From contig NZ_BCUT01000005.1 in NCBI RefSeq assembly GCF_001591365.1, positions 682,001 through 746,000 on the forward strand: a DNA stretch of 64,000 nucleotides, written 5' to 3'. Within the stretch, counting starts at the first letter, position 1, and each line of letters starts with the position of its first letter. Below, piece by piece: positions 24,705-41,284 of the stretch. A model generated the notes under the pieces. That model was not told where the DNA came from and searched no databases. It saw only the letters and a program-made list of their open reading frames with translations. The position numbers and the translations under genes are program-made. Source of the DNA: Variovorax paradoxus NBRC 15149 (GTDB taxonomy: Bacteria; Pseudomonadota; Gammaproteobacteria; Burkholderiales; Burkholderiaceae_C).

Positions 24705-25910
24705 CTAGGCAGCGGCGCGCGCCGCGTAAATGGCGGGTTTCCCTTGCAGGGTGTCCTTGGGCGGCGGCTCGGGCCGGCCGACGTGGCGCGGCCCGAGCTC
24801 GGCCGCGTGCGTGGCGCCGAGCAGCGTCATGGTGCGTTCGGTTTCCTGTGCCAGCAGCTGCAGCACCGACAACGCGCCTTGCTCGCCGCCGCAGGCCAGG
24901 CCGTAGAGCGGCGCACGTCCGGCCAGCACGCCGCGCGCGCCCAGTGCCAGCGCCTTCACCACGTCGCTGCCGCGCCGGATGCCGCCGTCCATGAGCACCG
25001 GAATGCGCCCGCCGGCGGCATCCACCATGGCGGGCAGCACGGCGATGCTCGCGGGCGCCGCATCGAGCTGGCGGCCGCCGTGGTTCGACACCACGATGCC
25101 GTCCGCGCCGTGGCGCACGGCGCGCCGCGCGTCCTCGGCGCCGAGCAGGCCCTTGACCAGCAGCGGGCCGTCCCACAGCTTGCGCAGCCAGGCGAGGCTT
25201 TCCCAGGTGAGCCGGCGGTCCATGGTGCGCGAGAGCAGCGCGGCCTGCGCCTGCGCGGACACGGGCGCGCCGTCGTCGTCCGGCAGCAGGTTCGCGAACT
25301 GCGGCATGCCGCTGCGTGCGAGCCGCATCAGCCACGCCGGATGGCGCGCCATGTCGAGCACGGTGGCGGGCGTGAGGCGCATCGGCAACCGGAAGCCGTG
25401 CCGCAGGTCGCGCTCGCGCAGCCCGCTGACCGGCACGTCGACCGTGAGCACCAGCGCCTCGAAGCCGGCCGCGCGTGCGCGCCGCACGATGCGCTCGGCA
25501 ATGGCGCGTTCGCCCATCACGTACAGCTGCATCCACAGCGCGGCGTCGGGCGCGGCCGCGCGCACGTCCTCGATGCGCGTGTTCGATGCGGTCGAGAGAA
25601 CGAAGGGCACGCCCGCGCCCTGGGCCGCACGGGCCAGCAGGGCGTCGGCGCCGGGGCGCACCAGGCCGGCCAGGCCGATGGGCGCGACCGCGAAAGGCGC
25701 GCGCCAGCGGCGGCCGAACAGTTCGATGCCGATGTCCACCGTGCTGGTGTCGCGCAGGCATTCGGGAATCAGCGGCAGCTGTTCGAGCGCATCGCGGTTG
25801 CGCTGCAGGCAGCGTTCGTCCTCGGCACCGCCGTCGACATAGTCGAACACGAGGCGCGGCAACATCCGGCGCGCACGGCGCCGGTGTTCTTCGACATTGA
25901 GCAGCGGCAT
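24705..25910 (-). CDS. FMN-dependent alpha-hydroxy-acid oxidase/dehydrogenase
   Basis: A 401-residue (S)-2-hydroxy-acid dehydrogenase of the lactate/mandelate/glycolate oxidase family. The opening is LPRLVFDYVDGGAEDE. VAPIGLAGLVRPGAD forms part of the FMN site, LVKGLLGAEDARRAV supplies the FMN lysine, and IVVSNHGGRQLD contains the catalytic base His and substrate Arg. DGGIRRGSDVVKALALGA binds the phosphate. It lies between iorB (16 bases) and dctP (38 bases) on one strand. The overall look is closer to mandelate/long-chain types than to E. coli LldD, but the substrate is an inference. Confidence 0.92.
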   Translation of the reverse strand: MPLLNVEEHRRRARRMLPRLVFDYVDGGAEDERCLQRNRDALEQLPLIPECLRDTSTVDIGIELFGRRWRAPFAVAPIGLAGLVRPGADALLARAAQGAGVPFVLSTASNTRIEDVRAAAPDAALWMQLYVMGERAIAERIVRRARAAGFEALVLTVDVPVSGLRERDLRHGFRLPMRLTPATVLDMARHPAWLMRLARSGMPQFANLLPDDDGAPVSAQAQAALLSRTMDRRLTWESLAWLRKLWDGPLLVKGLLGAEDARRAVRHGADGIVVSNHGGRQLDAAPASIAVLPAMVDAAGGRIPVLMDGGIRRGSDVVKALALGARGVLAGRAPLYGLACGGEQGALSVLQLLAQETERTMTLLGATHAAELGPRHVGRPEPPPKDTLQGKPAIYAARAAA

Positions 25911-25926
25911 CGTGGGTGCCTCGGCC

Positions 25927-27558
25927 TCAGGCGCTGCCCGCGGGCTTGCGCTTCATCCAGCGGATCGGCTGGGCCTTGACCGGGCGGGCGGGCGCGCCGT
26001 GCGCCACCAGCGCGGCATCGAGCGCGCGGCCGGCATCGTCGGCCAGCGCGGCGTTGCGCGCCGCCGCCACCGATTGCGCGCGCTCGGCCGGCGCCACGCC
26101 GGGCTGCGCCGCCAGATGGCCGGCCAGGTGCAGCAGGTTTTCCTTGCCGCGCTCGTTGGTGCTGCCATAGCCCTTGATGAGCCGGCCGCACAGCGCAAGC
26201 TCGTGGCCCAGCACCCAGGCTTCGCGCGTGCCGGCCTCCACCGCCGCGAGCCAGCGTTCGATCAGCGCCTGTTCCTCGGCAAAGCGCTGGCCGCGGCGGC
26301 GCAGCCACTTCAGCGATGACAAGAGGCGCAGCGACGCCATGCCGGCCACCGAATGGCTGCCCACCTTCAACGGCAGCGCCCAGGGCGCGAGGCCGCGGGC
26401 CTGCCGGCCGCGGTCCCATGCCGTGATGCGGCGCGCCAGGCCCGGCGGCAGCAGCGCGGCGAATTCGGCCGCGCCGGGCTTGAAATGGTCGTAGACCTTC
26501 ACGATGTCTTCCTCGGCCGCGCGCACTTCATGCCGCACGCGTTGCGCACGGCTCGCGCGGCCCTTGAGCGCGGCCACGCGCACGATGTCGTCGAAGGCCA
26601 TCCACAGCGCGAGCCAGCGCGCGGCTTCGCGGGTGGTGGCAAAGCCCTGCGCGCCGGCCGGGTCGGCCGCGCGTTCGGCATCGAGCACCCGGCCCAGCCG
26701 CTCGGCGTAGAGCGCGGCGTAGGCGGCGTCCTGGTAGTCGAGCACGCGCGCATGGCCGAGCGCGAGCATGTCGTGCACGGCCGGCGGAAAGCGCCGCGCG
26801 AGTTCGTCCGGCAGGGCGCGCGGCGGGGGCGGCGCGTCGCGCGTGTCGGCGGCCAGCACGCTGCTCACGAAGGCGGCCTGCGCGCGCGGCGTGCCCACGG
26901 CCTCGAAGCCGGCCGCAAAGCCGCGCAGGCTGGCCGCGGCCATCCTGCCCAGCTTCTCGGGCGCGCGGGCGTCGCCGCCGCGCACCACGTGTTCGTAGGC
27001 CTCGCGCGGGAACGGGAACAGGCCGCTGCCCGCGATGGCGCCGAGCATCACCGCGCTGACCACCGTGCCGGTTTCGCGCGCCATCGCATTCATGTCGAAC
27101 ACATGGTGTTCGCGGCTGAAGGCCTTGACCACGTCGACGAGGCGCTGCGCATCGGCGCGGCCGTCGCCGGGCTGCATGCGCTCGGCGGTGGTGAAGATGC
27201 GCGCCGACGAACTGATGACCAGCGTGCGCAGCGGCGCGCTCATGCCGTTGCCGATCTGGCGCGCGGTCTCGAGCAGCTCCGACGACACGATGGCGTCGAG
27301 CGCGCCCGGCACCGGGCTCAGGCTGAACACCGGGCGCCGGCCGGCCAGCTGCGCGAGCGGCACCGGGAACACCTCGATGTAGTAGGTGGTGGCGCCGGTG
27401 CGCTGCGCCACGCCGGGAATCGACGTGCTCTGCGCGGCATGGCCGGCATGGCGCGCGATGTCGACCAGCCATTCGGTGAGCACGCCGCCGCCTTCGCCGC
27501 CCAGGGCGCAGACGAGCAGGGAGATGGGGCGGTTCTGTTCCATGTGGTCGTCTCTCAT
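25927..27558 (-). CDS. iorB: Indolepyruvate oxidoreductase subunit beta (long form)
   Basis: A 543-residue protein. Residues 1-200 are the gamma-like domain of 2-oxoacid:ferredoxin oxidoreductases (LVCALGGEGGGVLTEWLVD, then STSIPGVAQRTGATTYYIE). The C-terminal 300 residues are a helical extension (DUF6537-like) found in long IorB proteins, with LKGYGSTNERGKENLL-like residues near the end (IKGYGSTNERGK). The start at 27558 (MRDDHMEQ) overlaps the iorA stop as ATGA; MEQN at 27543 is an alternative. With IorA it would decarboxylate arylpyruvates to arylacetyl-CoA. Confidence 0.92.
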   Translation of the reverse strand: MRDDHMEQNRPISLLVCALGGEGGGVLTEWLVDIARHAGHAAQSTSIPGVAQRTGATTYYIEVFPVPLAQLAGRRPVFSLSPVPGALDAIVSSELLETARQIGNGMSAPLRTLVISSSARIFTTAERMQPGDGRADAQRLVDVVKAFSREHHVFDMNAMARETGTVVSAVMLGAIAGSGLFPFPREAYEHVVRGGDARAPEKLGRMAAASLRGFAAGFEAVGTPRAQAAFVSSVLAADTRDAPPPPRALPDELARRFPPAVHDMLALGHARVLDYQDAAYAALYAERLGRVLDAERAADPAGAQGFATTREAARWLALWMAFDDIVRVAALKGRASRAQRVRHEVRAAEEDIVKVYDHFKPGAAEFAALLPPGLARRITAWDRGRQARGLAPWALPLKVGSHSVAGMASLRLLSSLKWLRRRGQRFAEEQALIERWLAAVEAGTREAWVLGHELALCGRLIKGYGSTNERGKENLLHLAGHLAAQPGVAPAERAQSVAAARNAALADDAGRALDAALVAHGAPARPVKAQPIRWMKRKPAGSA

Positions 27559-29714
27559 GCGGGTTGCAGCACGCGCACCACGGCGCCGCGCAGTGCGTGC
27601 AGCAGGCGCTCGTGCCACTTCGGGTTTTGCACCACCTCGGCGCGGTAGAAGCTCGGGCACAGCGTGGCCGCATGCGCGTTCTCGCCGCACAGGCCGCAGC
27701 CCACGCAGCCGTCGATCACGGTGGCCACGGGGTCGACCTTGAGCGGGTCGGGGTTGTCCTTGAGCGTGAGCGTGGGGCAGCCCGACAGGCGGATGCAGGC
27801 GTGGTCGCCGTTGCACACGTCCTCGTCCACGCCGTACTTCACGCGCACCACGCGCTCGCCCTTCTTGAGCAGGCCGGCAATCCAGGGCTTGATGCGGCGC
27901 TGCCGCTCGAGCTGGCATTCGCCCTCGGCAATCACCACCTTGAGGCCGTTGAAGTCGCTGGTGAGCGCCTCGGTCAGGGTCTTGCGCATGCGCTCCACGT
28001 CGTAGGTGGTGACGGTGCGCATCCACTTGACGCCCAGGCCCGTGAGCGTGGCCTCGATGGTCTGGTTCTTGTCGACCAGGCTCTGCTGCTTGTCGACGGC
28101 GCGCTCCTTCGTCTCGTCGTCGGGCGTCGAGATGATGTCCTGCGTGCCGGTGGCCGAGGTGTAGCCGTTCTTGAAGATCAGCAGCACTGCGTCGTCGCCG
28201 TTGAAGAGCGCGCTCTGCACGCCGGTGAGCAGGCCGTTGTGCCAGAAGCCGCCGTCGCCCATGATCGACAGCGTGCGGCGGTTCATCATGGGCGCCACGC
28301 CCGCGCGGCTTGCCAAGCTCATGCCGTAGCCCAGGATCGAATGCCCCATCGAGAAGGGCTCGAAGGTGCCGAAGGCATGGCAGCCGATGTCGGCCGCGAT
28401 GTGCACCGGCCCCGTCTCCTGCTGCGCGAGCTTGAGGGCCGAGAACACCGGCCGCTCGGGGCAGCCGACGCAGAAGCTCGGCGGCCGGTTGGGCAGCAGC
28501 GTCTCGAGCTGGCGCGCCACGGCCTCGCGGCGCTCGCGGTTGCCGGCGAGCCAGGCCTTGGCGGAGGACGAAGCCTCGCCGCTCTCGATGTACTTTGCGG
28601 CGAAGGCGCCAAGGCCGCCTGCGAGCACCTCGACGCCGTATTCGCCGGCCGCGGGCAGCATGTCCTTGCCATGCAGCGGCGTCTGGATGTCGCGCCGGCG
28701 CAGCAGGGTGGCGATGTCCTGCTCGATGTATTCGGGCTGGCCTTCCTCCACCACCAGCACCGCGCGCTTGCCGATGCAGAAGTCGGCCACCTGCTCGGGC
28801 ACCAGCGGGTAGGTCACGTTGAGCACCAGGATCGGGATGTCCGTCTCGCCGAAGGCATCGGCCAGGCCCTGCTGCTGCAGGCTGCGGATGAGCGCGTTGT
28901 AAAGCCCGCCCTGCACCACGATGCCCAGGTCGGCGTGGGTGCGGCCCGGTATCAGTTCGTTGAGGCCGTTCTCGACGATGTAGCGCCGCGCCGCCGGAAT
29001 GCGCTCATCGCCCTTGAGCTTCTCGTGGCGGAAGGTGACGGGCGGATGCGCGAGCCGCATGTAGTCGAAGCCCGCGGGCTCGTTCATCAGCGCGCGGGTC
29101 GACACCGCGGGCGCGATGTTGTCCTTGCATTCGAAGCTGCCGCGCACGTGGCAGGTGCGGATGCGCAGCTCCATGAGGCAGGGCATGTTCGAGGTCTCGG
29201 ACAGGCGAAATCCTTCTTCCACCATGCGCACCATCACGCCGAGATCGGGCCGCGGATCGAGCAGGCACATGCTCGACTTGAGCGCGTAGGCATGCGTGCG
29301 CTCCTGGATCACGCTGGCGCCTTCGCCGTAGTCCTCGCCCACCACCACCAGCACGCCGCCGGTCACGCCGGGCGACGACAGGTTGGAAAGCGCATCGGCT
29401 GCCACGTTGGTGCCGACTATCGACTTCCAGGTGACGGCGCCGCGCAGCGGGTAATGGATGGAGGCGCCGAGCATGGCCGCGGCCGAGGCCTCGTTGGAGC
29501 AGGCCTCCACGTGCACGCCGAGCTCGTCCATGTAGGCCTTGCCCTGCACCATGACGTCGAGCAGGTGCGACACCGGCGCGCCCTGGTAGCCGCCCACGTA
29601 GGCCACGCCGGACTGCAGCAGGCCCTTGGTGATTGCGAGGATGCCCTCGCCGTGGAAAGTTGCGCCGGCGCCCAGGCGCAGCAGCTCGACTTCCTTGCTG
29701 AATGAAACTTCCAT
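27555..29714 (-). CDS. iorA: Indolepyruvate ferredoxin oxidoreductase subunit alpha
   Basis: A 719-residue thiamine-diphosphate enzyme that oxidatively decarboxylates aromatic 2-oxo acids with CoA. An N-terminal pyrimidine-binding domain has GYQGAPVSHLLDVM and the Glu-containing VEACSNEASAAAMLGAS. The central TPP domain has IMGDGGFWHNGLLTGVQ and KNGYTSATGTQD. Two Fe-S sites lie near the C-terminus: Cys634/640/646 and the CVGCGLC motif with Cys670/673/676/686. First gene of the minus-strand operon; divergent from the LysR gene at 29793 with a 78-base gap. Confidence 0.95.
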   Translation of the reverse strand: MEVSFSKEVELLRLGAGATFHGEGILAITKGLLQSGVAYVGGYQGAPVSHLLDVMVQGKAYMDELGVHVEACSNEASAAAMLGASIHYPLRGAVTWKSIVGTNVAADALSNLSSPGVTGGVLVVVGEDYGEGASVIQERTHAYALKSSMCLLDPRPDLGVMVRMVEEGFRLSETSNMPCLMELRIRTCHVRGSFECKDNIAPAVSTRALMNEPAGFDYMRLAHPPVTFRHEKLKGDERIPAARRYIVENGLNELIPGRTHADLGIVVQGGLYNALIRSLQQQGLADAFGETDIPILVLNVTYPLVPEQVADFCIGKRAVLVVEEGQPEYIEQDIATLLRRRDIQTPLHGKDMLPAAGEYGVEVLAGGLGAFAAKYIESGEASSSAKAWLAGNRERREAVARQLETLLPNRPPSFCVGCPERPVFSALKLAQQETGPVHIAADIGCHAFGTFEPFSMGHSILGYGMSLASRAGVAPMMNRRTLSIMGDGGFWHNGLLTGVQSALFNGDDAVLLIFKNGYTSATGTQDIISTPDDETKERAVDKQQSLVDKNQTIEATLTGLGVKWMRTVTTYDVERMRKTLTEALTSDFNGLKVVIAEGECQLERQRRIKPWIAGLLKKGERVVRVKYGVDEDVCNGDHACIRLSGCPTLTLKDNPDPLKVDPVATVIDGCVGCGLCGENAHAATLCPSFYRAEVVQNPKWHERLLHALRGAVVRVLQPA

Positions 29715-29792
29715 CGTGTCTCTTTTTTCTGGGGGTCTCGCAGTGTGGTCGGCGCGCCGCCATACATCAATAAAATAAGCAAGCTATCCAAC

Positions 29793-30713
29793 ATGAATGC
29801 CATGCATATCGAAAAGCTCGACCTCAACTTGCTGCGGCTCTTCGATGCGGTCTTCCGCGCCCGCAGCGTGAGCCGCGCGGCCGACGCGCTGGGCCTCACG
29901 CAGCCGGCGGCCAGCCATGGCCTCACGCGGCTGCGCCTGCTGCTGGGCGATGCGCTCTTCACGCGCACCCCCGGCGGCGTGGCGCCCACGCCGCGGGCGG
30001 AGCGGCTGGCGGTGCCGGTGCAGGCGGCGCTGGCCATGCTGCAGCAGGCACTGGCCGAGCCCGAGCGCTTCGACCCGGCCGCTTCGCGCAAGCTGTTCCG
30101 CATCCACATGAGCGACATCGGCGAAGGCCGCTTCCTGCCCGCGCTGATGGCGCGGCTGCGCGAGCTGGCGCCGGGCGTGCGCATCGAGACCATGCCGCTG
30201 GCCACCGGCGACATTGCTGCCGCGCTCGACAGCGGCCGGATCGACTTCGCCTTCGGCTTCCTGCCCAAGGTGAAGGACACGCAGCGCGCCCAGTTGCTGA
30301 AGGACTGCTACATCGTGCTGCTGCGAAAGGGGCACCCGTTCGTGACGAAGCGGCGCCGCAGCGGCCAGGCGCTGCTCGAGGCGCTGCAGGAGCTCGACTA
30401 CGTGGCGGTGCGCACGCACGCCGAGACGCTGCGCATCCTGCAGCTGCTGAACCTCGAGGACCGGCTGCGCCTGACCACCGAGCACTTCATGGTGCTGCCG
30501 GCCATCGTGCGCGCCACCGACCTGGCGGTGGTGATGCCGCGCAACATCGCGCGCGGCTTTGCCGAGGAAGGCGGCTACGCCATCGTGGAGCCGCCGTTTC
30601 CGCTGCGCGACTTCACGGTGTCGCTGCACTGGAGCAGGCGCTTCGAGGCCGATCCGGCGAACCGCTGGCTGCGCCAGGTGATCACGGCGCTGTTCTCCGA
30701 GCGGGCGGGGTAG
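29793..30713 (+). CDS. LysR-family regulator, likely of the iorAB-TRAP operon
   Basis: A 306-residue LysR regulator with an HTH in ARSVSRAADALGLTQPAASHGL (about residues 22-43) and a long effector domain (from FRIHMSDIGEGRF). It belongs to the type with the opening LDLNLLRLFDAVF seen in PnbR/NahR-like regulators. Divergent from iorA across 78 bases, which include an AT-rich block (about 29766-29790) suited to a promoter. ATG at 29793 (MNAMHIEKLDL) is chosen; ATG 29802 is possible and the GTG at 29745 looks too far upstream. Confidence 0.92.
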   Translation: MNAMHIEKLDLNLLRLFDAVFRARSVSRAADALGLTQPAASHGLTRLRLLLGDALFTRTPGGVAPTPRAERLAVPVQAALAMLQQALAEPERFDPAASRKLFRIHMSDIGEGRFLPALMARLRELAPGVRIETMPLATGDIAAALDSGRIDFAFGFLPKVKDTQRAQLLKDCYIVLLRKGHPFVTKRRRSGQALLEALQELDYVAVRTHAETLRILQLLNLEDRLRLTTEHFMVLPAIVRATDLAVVMPRNIARGFAEEGGYAIVEPPFPLRDFTVSLHWSRRFEADPANRWLRQVITALFSERAG

Positions 30714-30806
30714 GGGGAAAGGCGCAGGATATTCACGGATTTTTTCGGCGAAAAGCCTGCGCAAGATCATCTGGCGGTCAGGCTCGGCGTGCCACGATCG
30801 GGCCAC

Positions 30807-32060
30807 ATGAAGAAACGTATTCCGTCGTTCCTGCGCCACGTGGGGCCCGGCGTCGTCACCGGTGCGGCCGACGACGACCCCTCCGGCATCGCCACCTACA
30901 CCCAGGCCGGCGCCCAGTTCGGCACCGGCCTGCTCTGGACGGTGTTCCTGTCGCTGCCGTTCATGGTGGCGATCCAGCTGGTGTCGGCGCGCATCGGGCG
31001 GGTCACGGGCAAGGGCGTGGCGGCCAACCTGCGCGAGCACATGCCGCGCGGCTTCCTGTTCGCCCTGGTGGCGCTGCTGGTGGTGGCCAACACGATCAAC
31101 ATCGCGGCCGACATCGCGGCCATGGGCGAGGCGCTGCAGTTGGTGGTGGGCGGCGGCGCGCATTTTCATTCGCTGATCTTCGGCGTGGTCACGGTGCTGC
31201 TGCAGGTGTTCGTGCCCTACCGCAAGCTGGCCCACATCCTCAAGTGGCTGACGCTCACGCTGTTTGCCTACGTGGCGGCGGTGTTCGCGGTGCAGGTGGA
31301 TTGGGGCCGCGTGCTGCACGACCTCGTCGTGCCCCGGCTGCAGTGGAACGGCAGCTACTGGATGATGATCGTGGCGCTGCTGGGCACCACCATCTCGCCG
31401 TACCTGTTCTTCTGGCAGGCCTCGCAGGAAGTCGAGGAGCTCCGGCTCAGGGGCGGGCGGCGCGGCACCGACCAGGAGGTGTGGCGCGACCTGCGGCGCG
31501 TGCGGCTCGACACCTGGCTGGGCATGACCTTCTCGAACCTGATCGCCTTCTTCGTGATGGTGGTGGGCGCGGCGGTGCTGTTCGCGGCGGGGGTGCACGA
31601 CGTGTCTTCGGCGGCGCAGGCGGCCGAGGCGCTGCGGCCGCTGGCGGGCGATTTCGCGTTCTGGCTCTTCGCGGGCGGCATCATCGCCACCGGCTTGCTG
31701 GCGGTGCCCGTGCTGGCCTCGTCGGCTGCCTATGCGGTGGCCGAGGCCTTCGGCTGGGAAGAAGGGCTGGAGCGGCACTGGCGCGAAGCCAAGGAGTTCT
31801 ACGGGATCATCGCGGTGGCCACGCTGGTGGGCACCGCGCTCGACTTCACGCCGATCGATCCGATGAAGGCGCTCTACTGGAGCGCCGTGATCAACGGCGT
31901 GGTCGCCGTGCCGATCATGGCCGCGATGATGGTGCTGGTGTCGCGCGAGAAGGTGATGGGCCTGTTCACCTCGGGGCGCCGCACGCGCTGGCTCGGGTGG
32001 GGCGGCACGGCCCTGATGGGCTTCGCGGCGCTGATGATGGGATGGGACATGGTGCGCTGA
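30807..32060 (+). CDS. Nramp-related divalent metal transporter
   Basis: A 417-residue integral membrane protein of the Nramp superfamily with 11 predicted helices. Canonical Nramps carry DPGN in helix 1 and MPHN in helix 6. Here the helix 1 motif is DDDPSGIATYTQAGAQFG (Asp kept, Asn replaced by Gly) and helix 6 reads TTISPYLFFWQASQEVEE (Met and His absent). This places it in a divergent Nramp-related group, some members of which carry Mg2+ or have unknown substrates. The ATG at 30807 (MKKRIPSFLRH) is preferred to GTG 30789. Mg2+ or another hard ion is more likely than Mn2+ or Fe2+, by inference. Confidence 0.9.
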   Translation: MKKRIPSFLRHVGPGVVTGAADDDPSGIATYTQAGAQFGTGLLWTVFLSLPFMVAIQLVSARIGRVTGKGVAANLREHMPRGFLFALVALLVVANTINIAADIAAMGEALQLVVGGGAHFHSLIFGVVTVLLQVFVPYRKLAHILKWLTLTLFAYVAAVFAVQVDWGRVLHDLVVPRLQWNGSYWMMIVALLGTTISPYLFFWQASQEVEELRLRGGRRGTDQEVWRDLRRVRLDTWLGMTFSNLIAFFVMVVGAAVLFAAGVHDVSSAAQAAEALRPLAGDFAFWLFAGGIIATGLLAVPVLASSAAYAVAEAFGWEEGLERHWREAKEFYGIIAVATLVGTALDFTPIDPMKALYWSAVINGVVAVPIMAAMMVLVSREKVMGLFTSGRRTRWLGWGGTALMGFAALMMGWDMVR

Positions 32061-32098
32061 CGCGGACCGCGCCCGCAGCCCGGGCATCCATCGAAAGT

Positions 32099-32123
32099 AC
32101 GCGCCGCGGGGCGCGTTTTTTTT
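32099..32123 (+). terminator. Rho-independent terminator after the Nramp-related gene
   Basis: ACGCGCC (32099-32105) pairs with GGCGCGT (32110-32116) around a GCGG loop and is followed by a run of eight T. Confidence 0.88.
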
Positions 32124-32429
32124 GCGCGGCCGTTCGCACGCCGATGGATGCCCCTACGGAACTTGTACCAAGTTGCTGCGTTGCAACAACGGTTTTCCGG
32201 GTGTCGGGCCCCGGAAATACGATGAAAGCCTTCGCATTCGACCATCGCCGATCGAATGTTCACTTCCCGCTGAAACCTTTCTCGCTCAAGGCCGCGCGTG
32301 AAATTTTCGTGCCCGGAAAAGCGTCACTGAAATTGTTGCAACCACTTGTAGAGTGGTTTGGCGCTGCGTCCATTCCACGCGCCCATGCAGCGTTGCGTTG
32401 CCGATTTCATTCAAGAGCTGGAGAAGTGC
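32124..32429. promoter_or_regulatory. NRPS leader region with palindrome at 32160-32174
   Basis: A 306-base non-coding leader that is less GC-rich than its flanks. It holds a 15-base inverted repeat, AACTTG-TAC-CAAGTT (32160-32174), a plausible operator. TTGCAACAA (32181-32189) and its reverse complement TTGTTGCAA (32333-32341) lie 150 bases apart, and a CCACT/AGTGG pair lies near 32342-32356. No -35/-10 pair could be fixed with confidence. GGAGAAG precedes the NRPS ATG. Confidence 0.45.
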
Positions 32430-39923
<7,494 letters not shown>

Positions 39924-39941
39924 GAAGGAGCAAGAACGCAA

Positions 39942-41267
39942 ATGGCAAGCTATCTCATCGCCGCCACCGCCTTGCCGGGCCACGTGCTGCCGATGCTCGC
40001 GATCGCGCAGCACCTCGTAGGCCGCGGGCACGAGGTGCGGGTGCACACCGCGAGCCAGTTCAGGGCGCAGGCCGAGGCCACCGGCGCCAGCTTCACGCCG
40101 TTCGCACCCGCGATCGACCACGACTACCGCGACCTCGACAAGCGCTTTCCCGAGCGCCAGCGCCTGTCGTCCGCGCATGCGCAGCTGTGCTTCGGCCTCA
40201 AGCATTTCTTTGCCGATGCCATGGCCGCGCAGCACGTGGGGCTGCGTTCGATCCTCGAGGAGTTCGAGGCCGATGCCATCGTGGTCGACACCATGTTCTG
40301 CGGCACTTTCCCGCTGCTGCTGGGCCCGCGCAACAAGCGCCCGGCCGTCGTCGCCATCGGCATCTCGGCGCTGCCGCTGTCCAGCTGCGACACCGCCTTC
40401 TTCGGCACCGCGCTGCCGCCGTCGAGCACGCCGGAAGGGCGCGCGCGCAACCGGGCGATGAATGCCAACCTCAAGCAGGCGATGTTTGGCGAAGTGCAGC
40501 GCCATTTCGACGGCTTGCTGGCGCGCGCGGGTTCGCCCGCGCTGCCGGAATTCTTCGTCGATGCGATGGTCAAGCTGCCGGACCTGTACCTGCAGCTCAC
40601 GGCGCCTTCCTTCGAATACCCGCGCAGCGACCTGCCCGCATCGGTGCGCTTCGTCGGCCCGCTGCTCGCGCCCGCGAGCCGCGGCTTCACGCCGCCCGAC
40701 TGGTGGCACGAGCTGGACGACGGCCGCTCGGTCGTGCTGGTGACGCAGGGTACGCTGGCCAACCAGAACCCGGCGCAACTGATCGGCCCGGCGCTGCAGG
40801 CGCTGGCAGGCGACAGCAAAGTCCTCGCCATCGCCACCACCGGCGGCCCGGTGCCGCCTGCGCTGGCTGCGAACCTGCCCGCCAATGCGCGCGTGCTGCC
40901 GTTCTTGCCCTACGACCGGCTGCTGCCCAAGGTGCATGCGATGGTCACCAACGGCGGCTACGGCTCGGTCAACCATGCACTGAGCCTCGGCGTGCCCCTG
41001 GTGGTGGCCGGCACCAGCGAAGAGAAACCCGAGATCGCCGCGCGCGTGGCCTGGTCGGGCGCGGGCATCAACCTGGGCAGCGGCCAGCCGGGCGCGCGCC
41101 AGATCGGCGACGCCGTGCGCAAGGTGCTGGGCGAGTCCACCTATCGGCAGCGCGCGGCCGCATTGCGCGAGGATTTCGCGCGCCATCAGGCGCTCGCCGG
41201 CATCGCCGAGGCGCTGGCGGCGCTGCGCCGCACCACCACAACTCCCGCATCCGCGGCCATGGCCTGA
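39942..41267 (+). CDS. GT1-family glycosyltransferase (MGT/RhlB-like)
   Basis: A 441-residue GT-B glycosyltransferase of family 1, which moves a sugar from a UDP- or dTDP-sugar to a small acceptor. The N-terminal acceptor domain opens YLIAATALPGHVLPMLAIAQ, with the His of PGHVLP in the position of the catalytic base. The C-terminal donor domain has VTQGTLANQN and NGGYGSVNHALSLGVPLVV, then the acidic TSEEKPE where glycosyl donors bind. The usual HGG of the family reads NGG. The gene begins 18 bases after the NRPS stop, so the NRPS product is the likely acceptor. Sugar identity is unknown. Confidence 0.92.
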   Translation: MASYLIAATALPGHVLPMLAIAQHLVGRGHEVRVHTASQFRAQAEATGASFTPFAPAIDHDYRDLDKRFPERQRLSSAHAQLCFGLKHFFADAMAAQHVGLRSILEEFEADAIVVDTMFCGTFPLLLGPRNKRPAVVAIGISALPLSSCDTAFFGTALPPSSTPEGRARNRAMNANLKQAMFGEVQRHFDGLLARAGSPALPEFFVDAMVKLPDLYLQLTAPSFEYPRSDLPASVRFVGPLLAPASRGFTPPDWWHELDDGRSVVLVTQGTLANQNPAQLIGPALQALAGDSKVLAIATTGGPVPPALAANLPANARVLPFLPYDRLLPKVHAMVTNGGYGSVNHALSLGVPLVVAGTSEEKPEIAARVAWSGAGINLGSGQPGARQIGDAVRKVLGESTYRQRAAALREDFARHQALAGIAEALAALRRTTTTPASAAMA

Positions 41268-41284
41268 ACCCCGAGGAAATCGAC

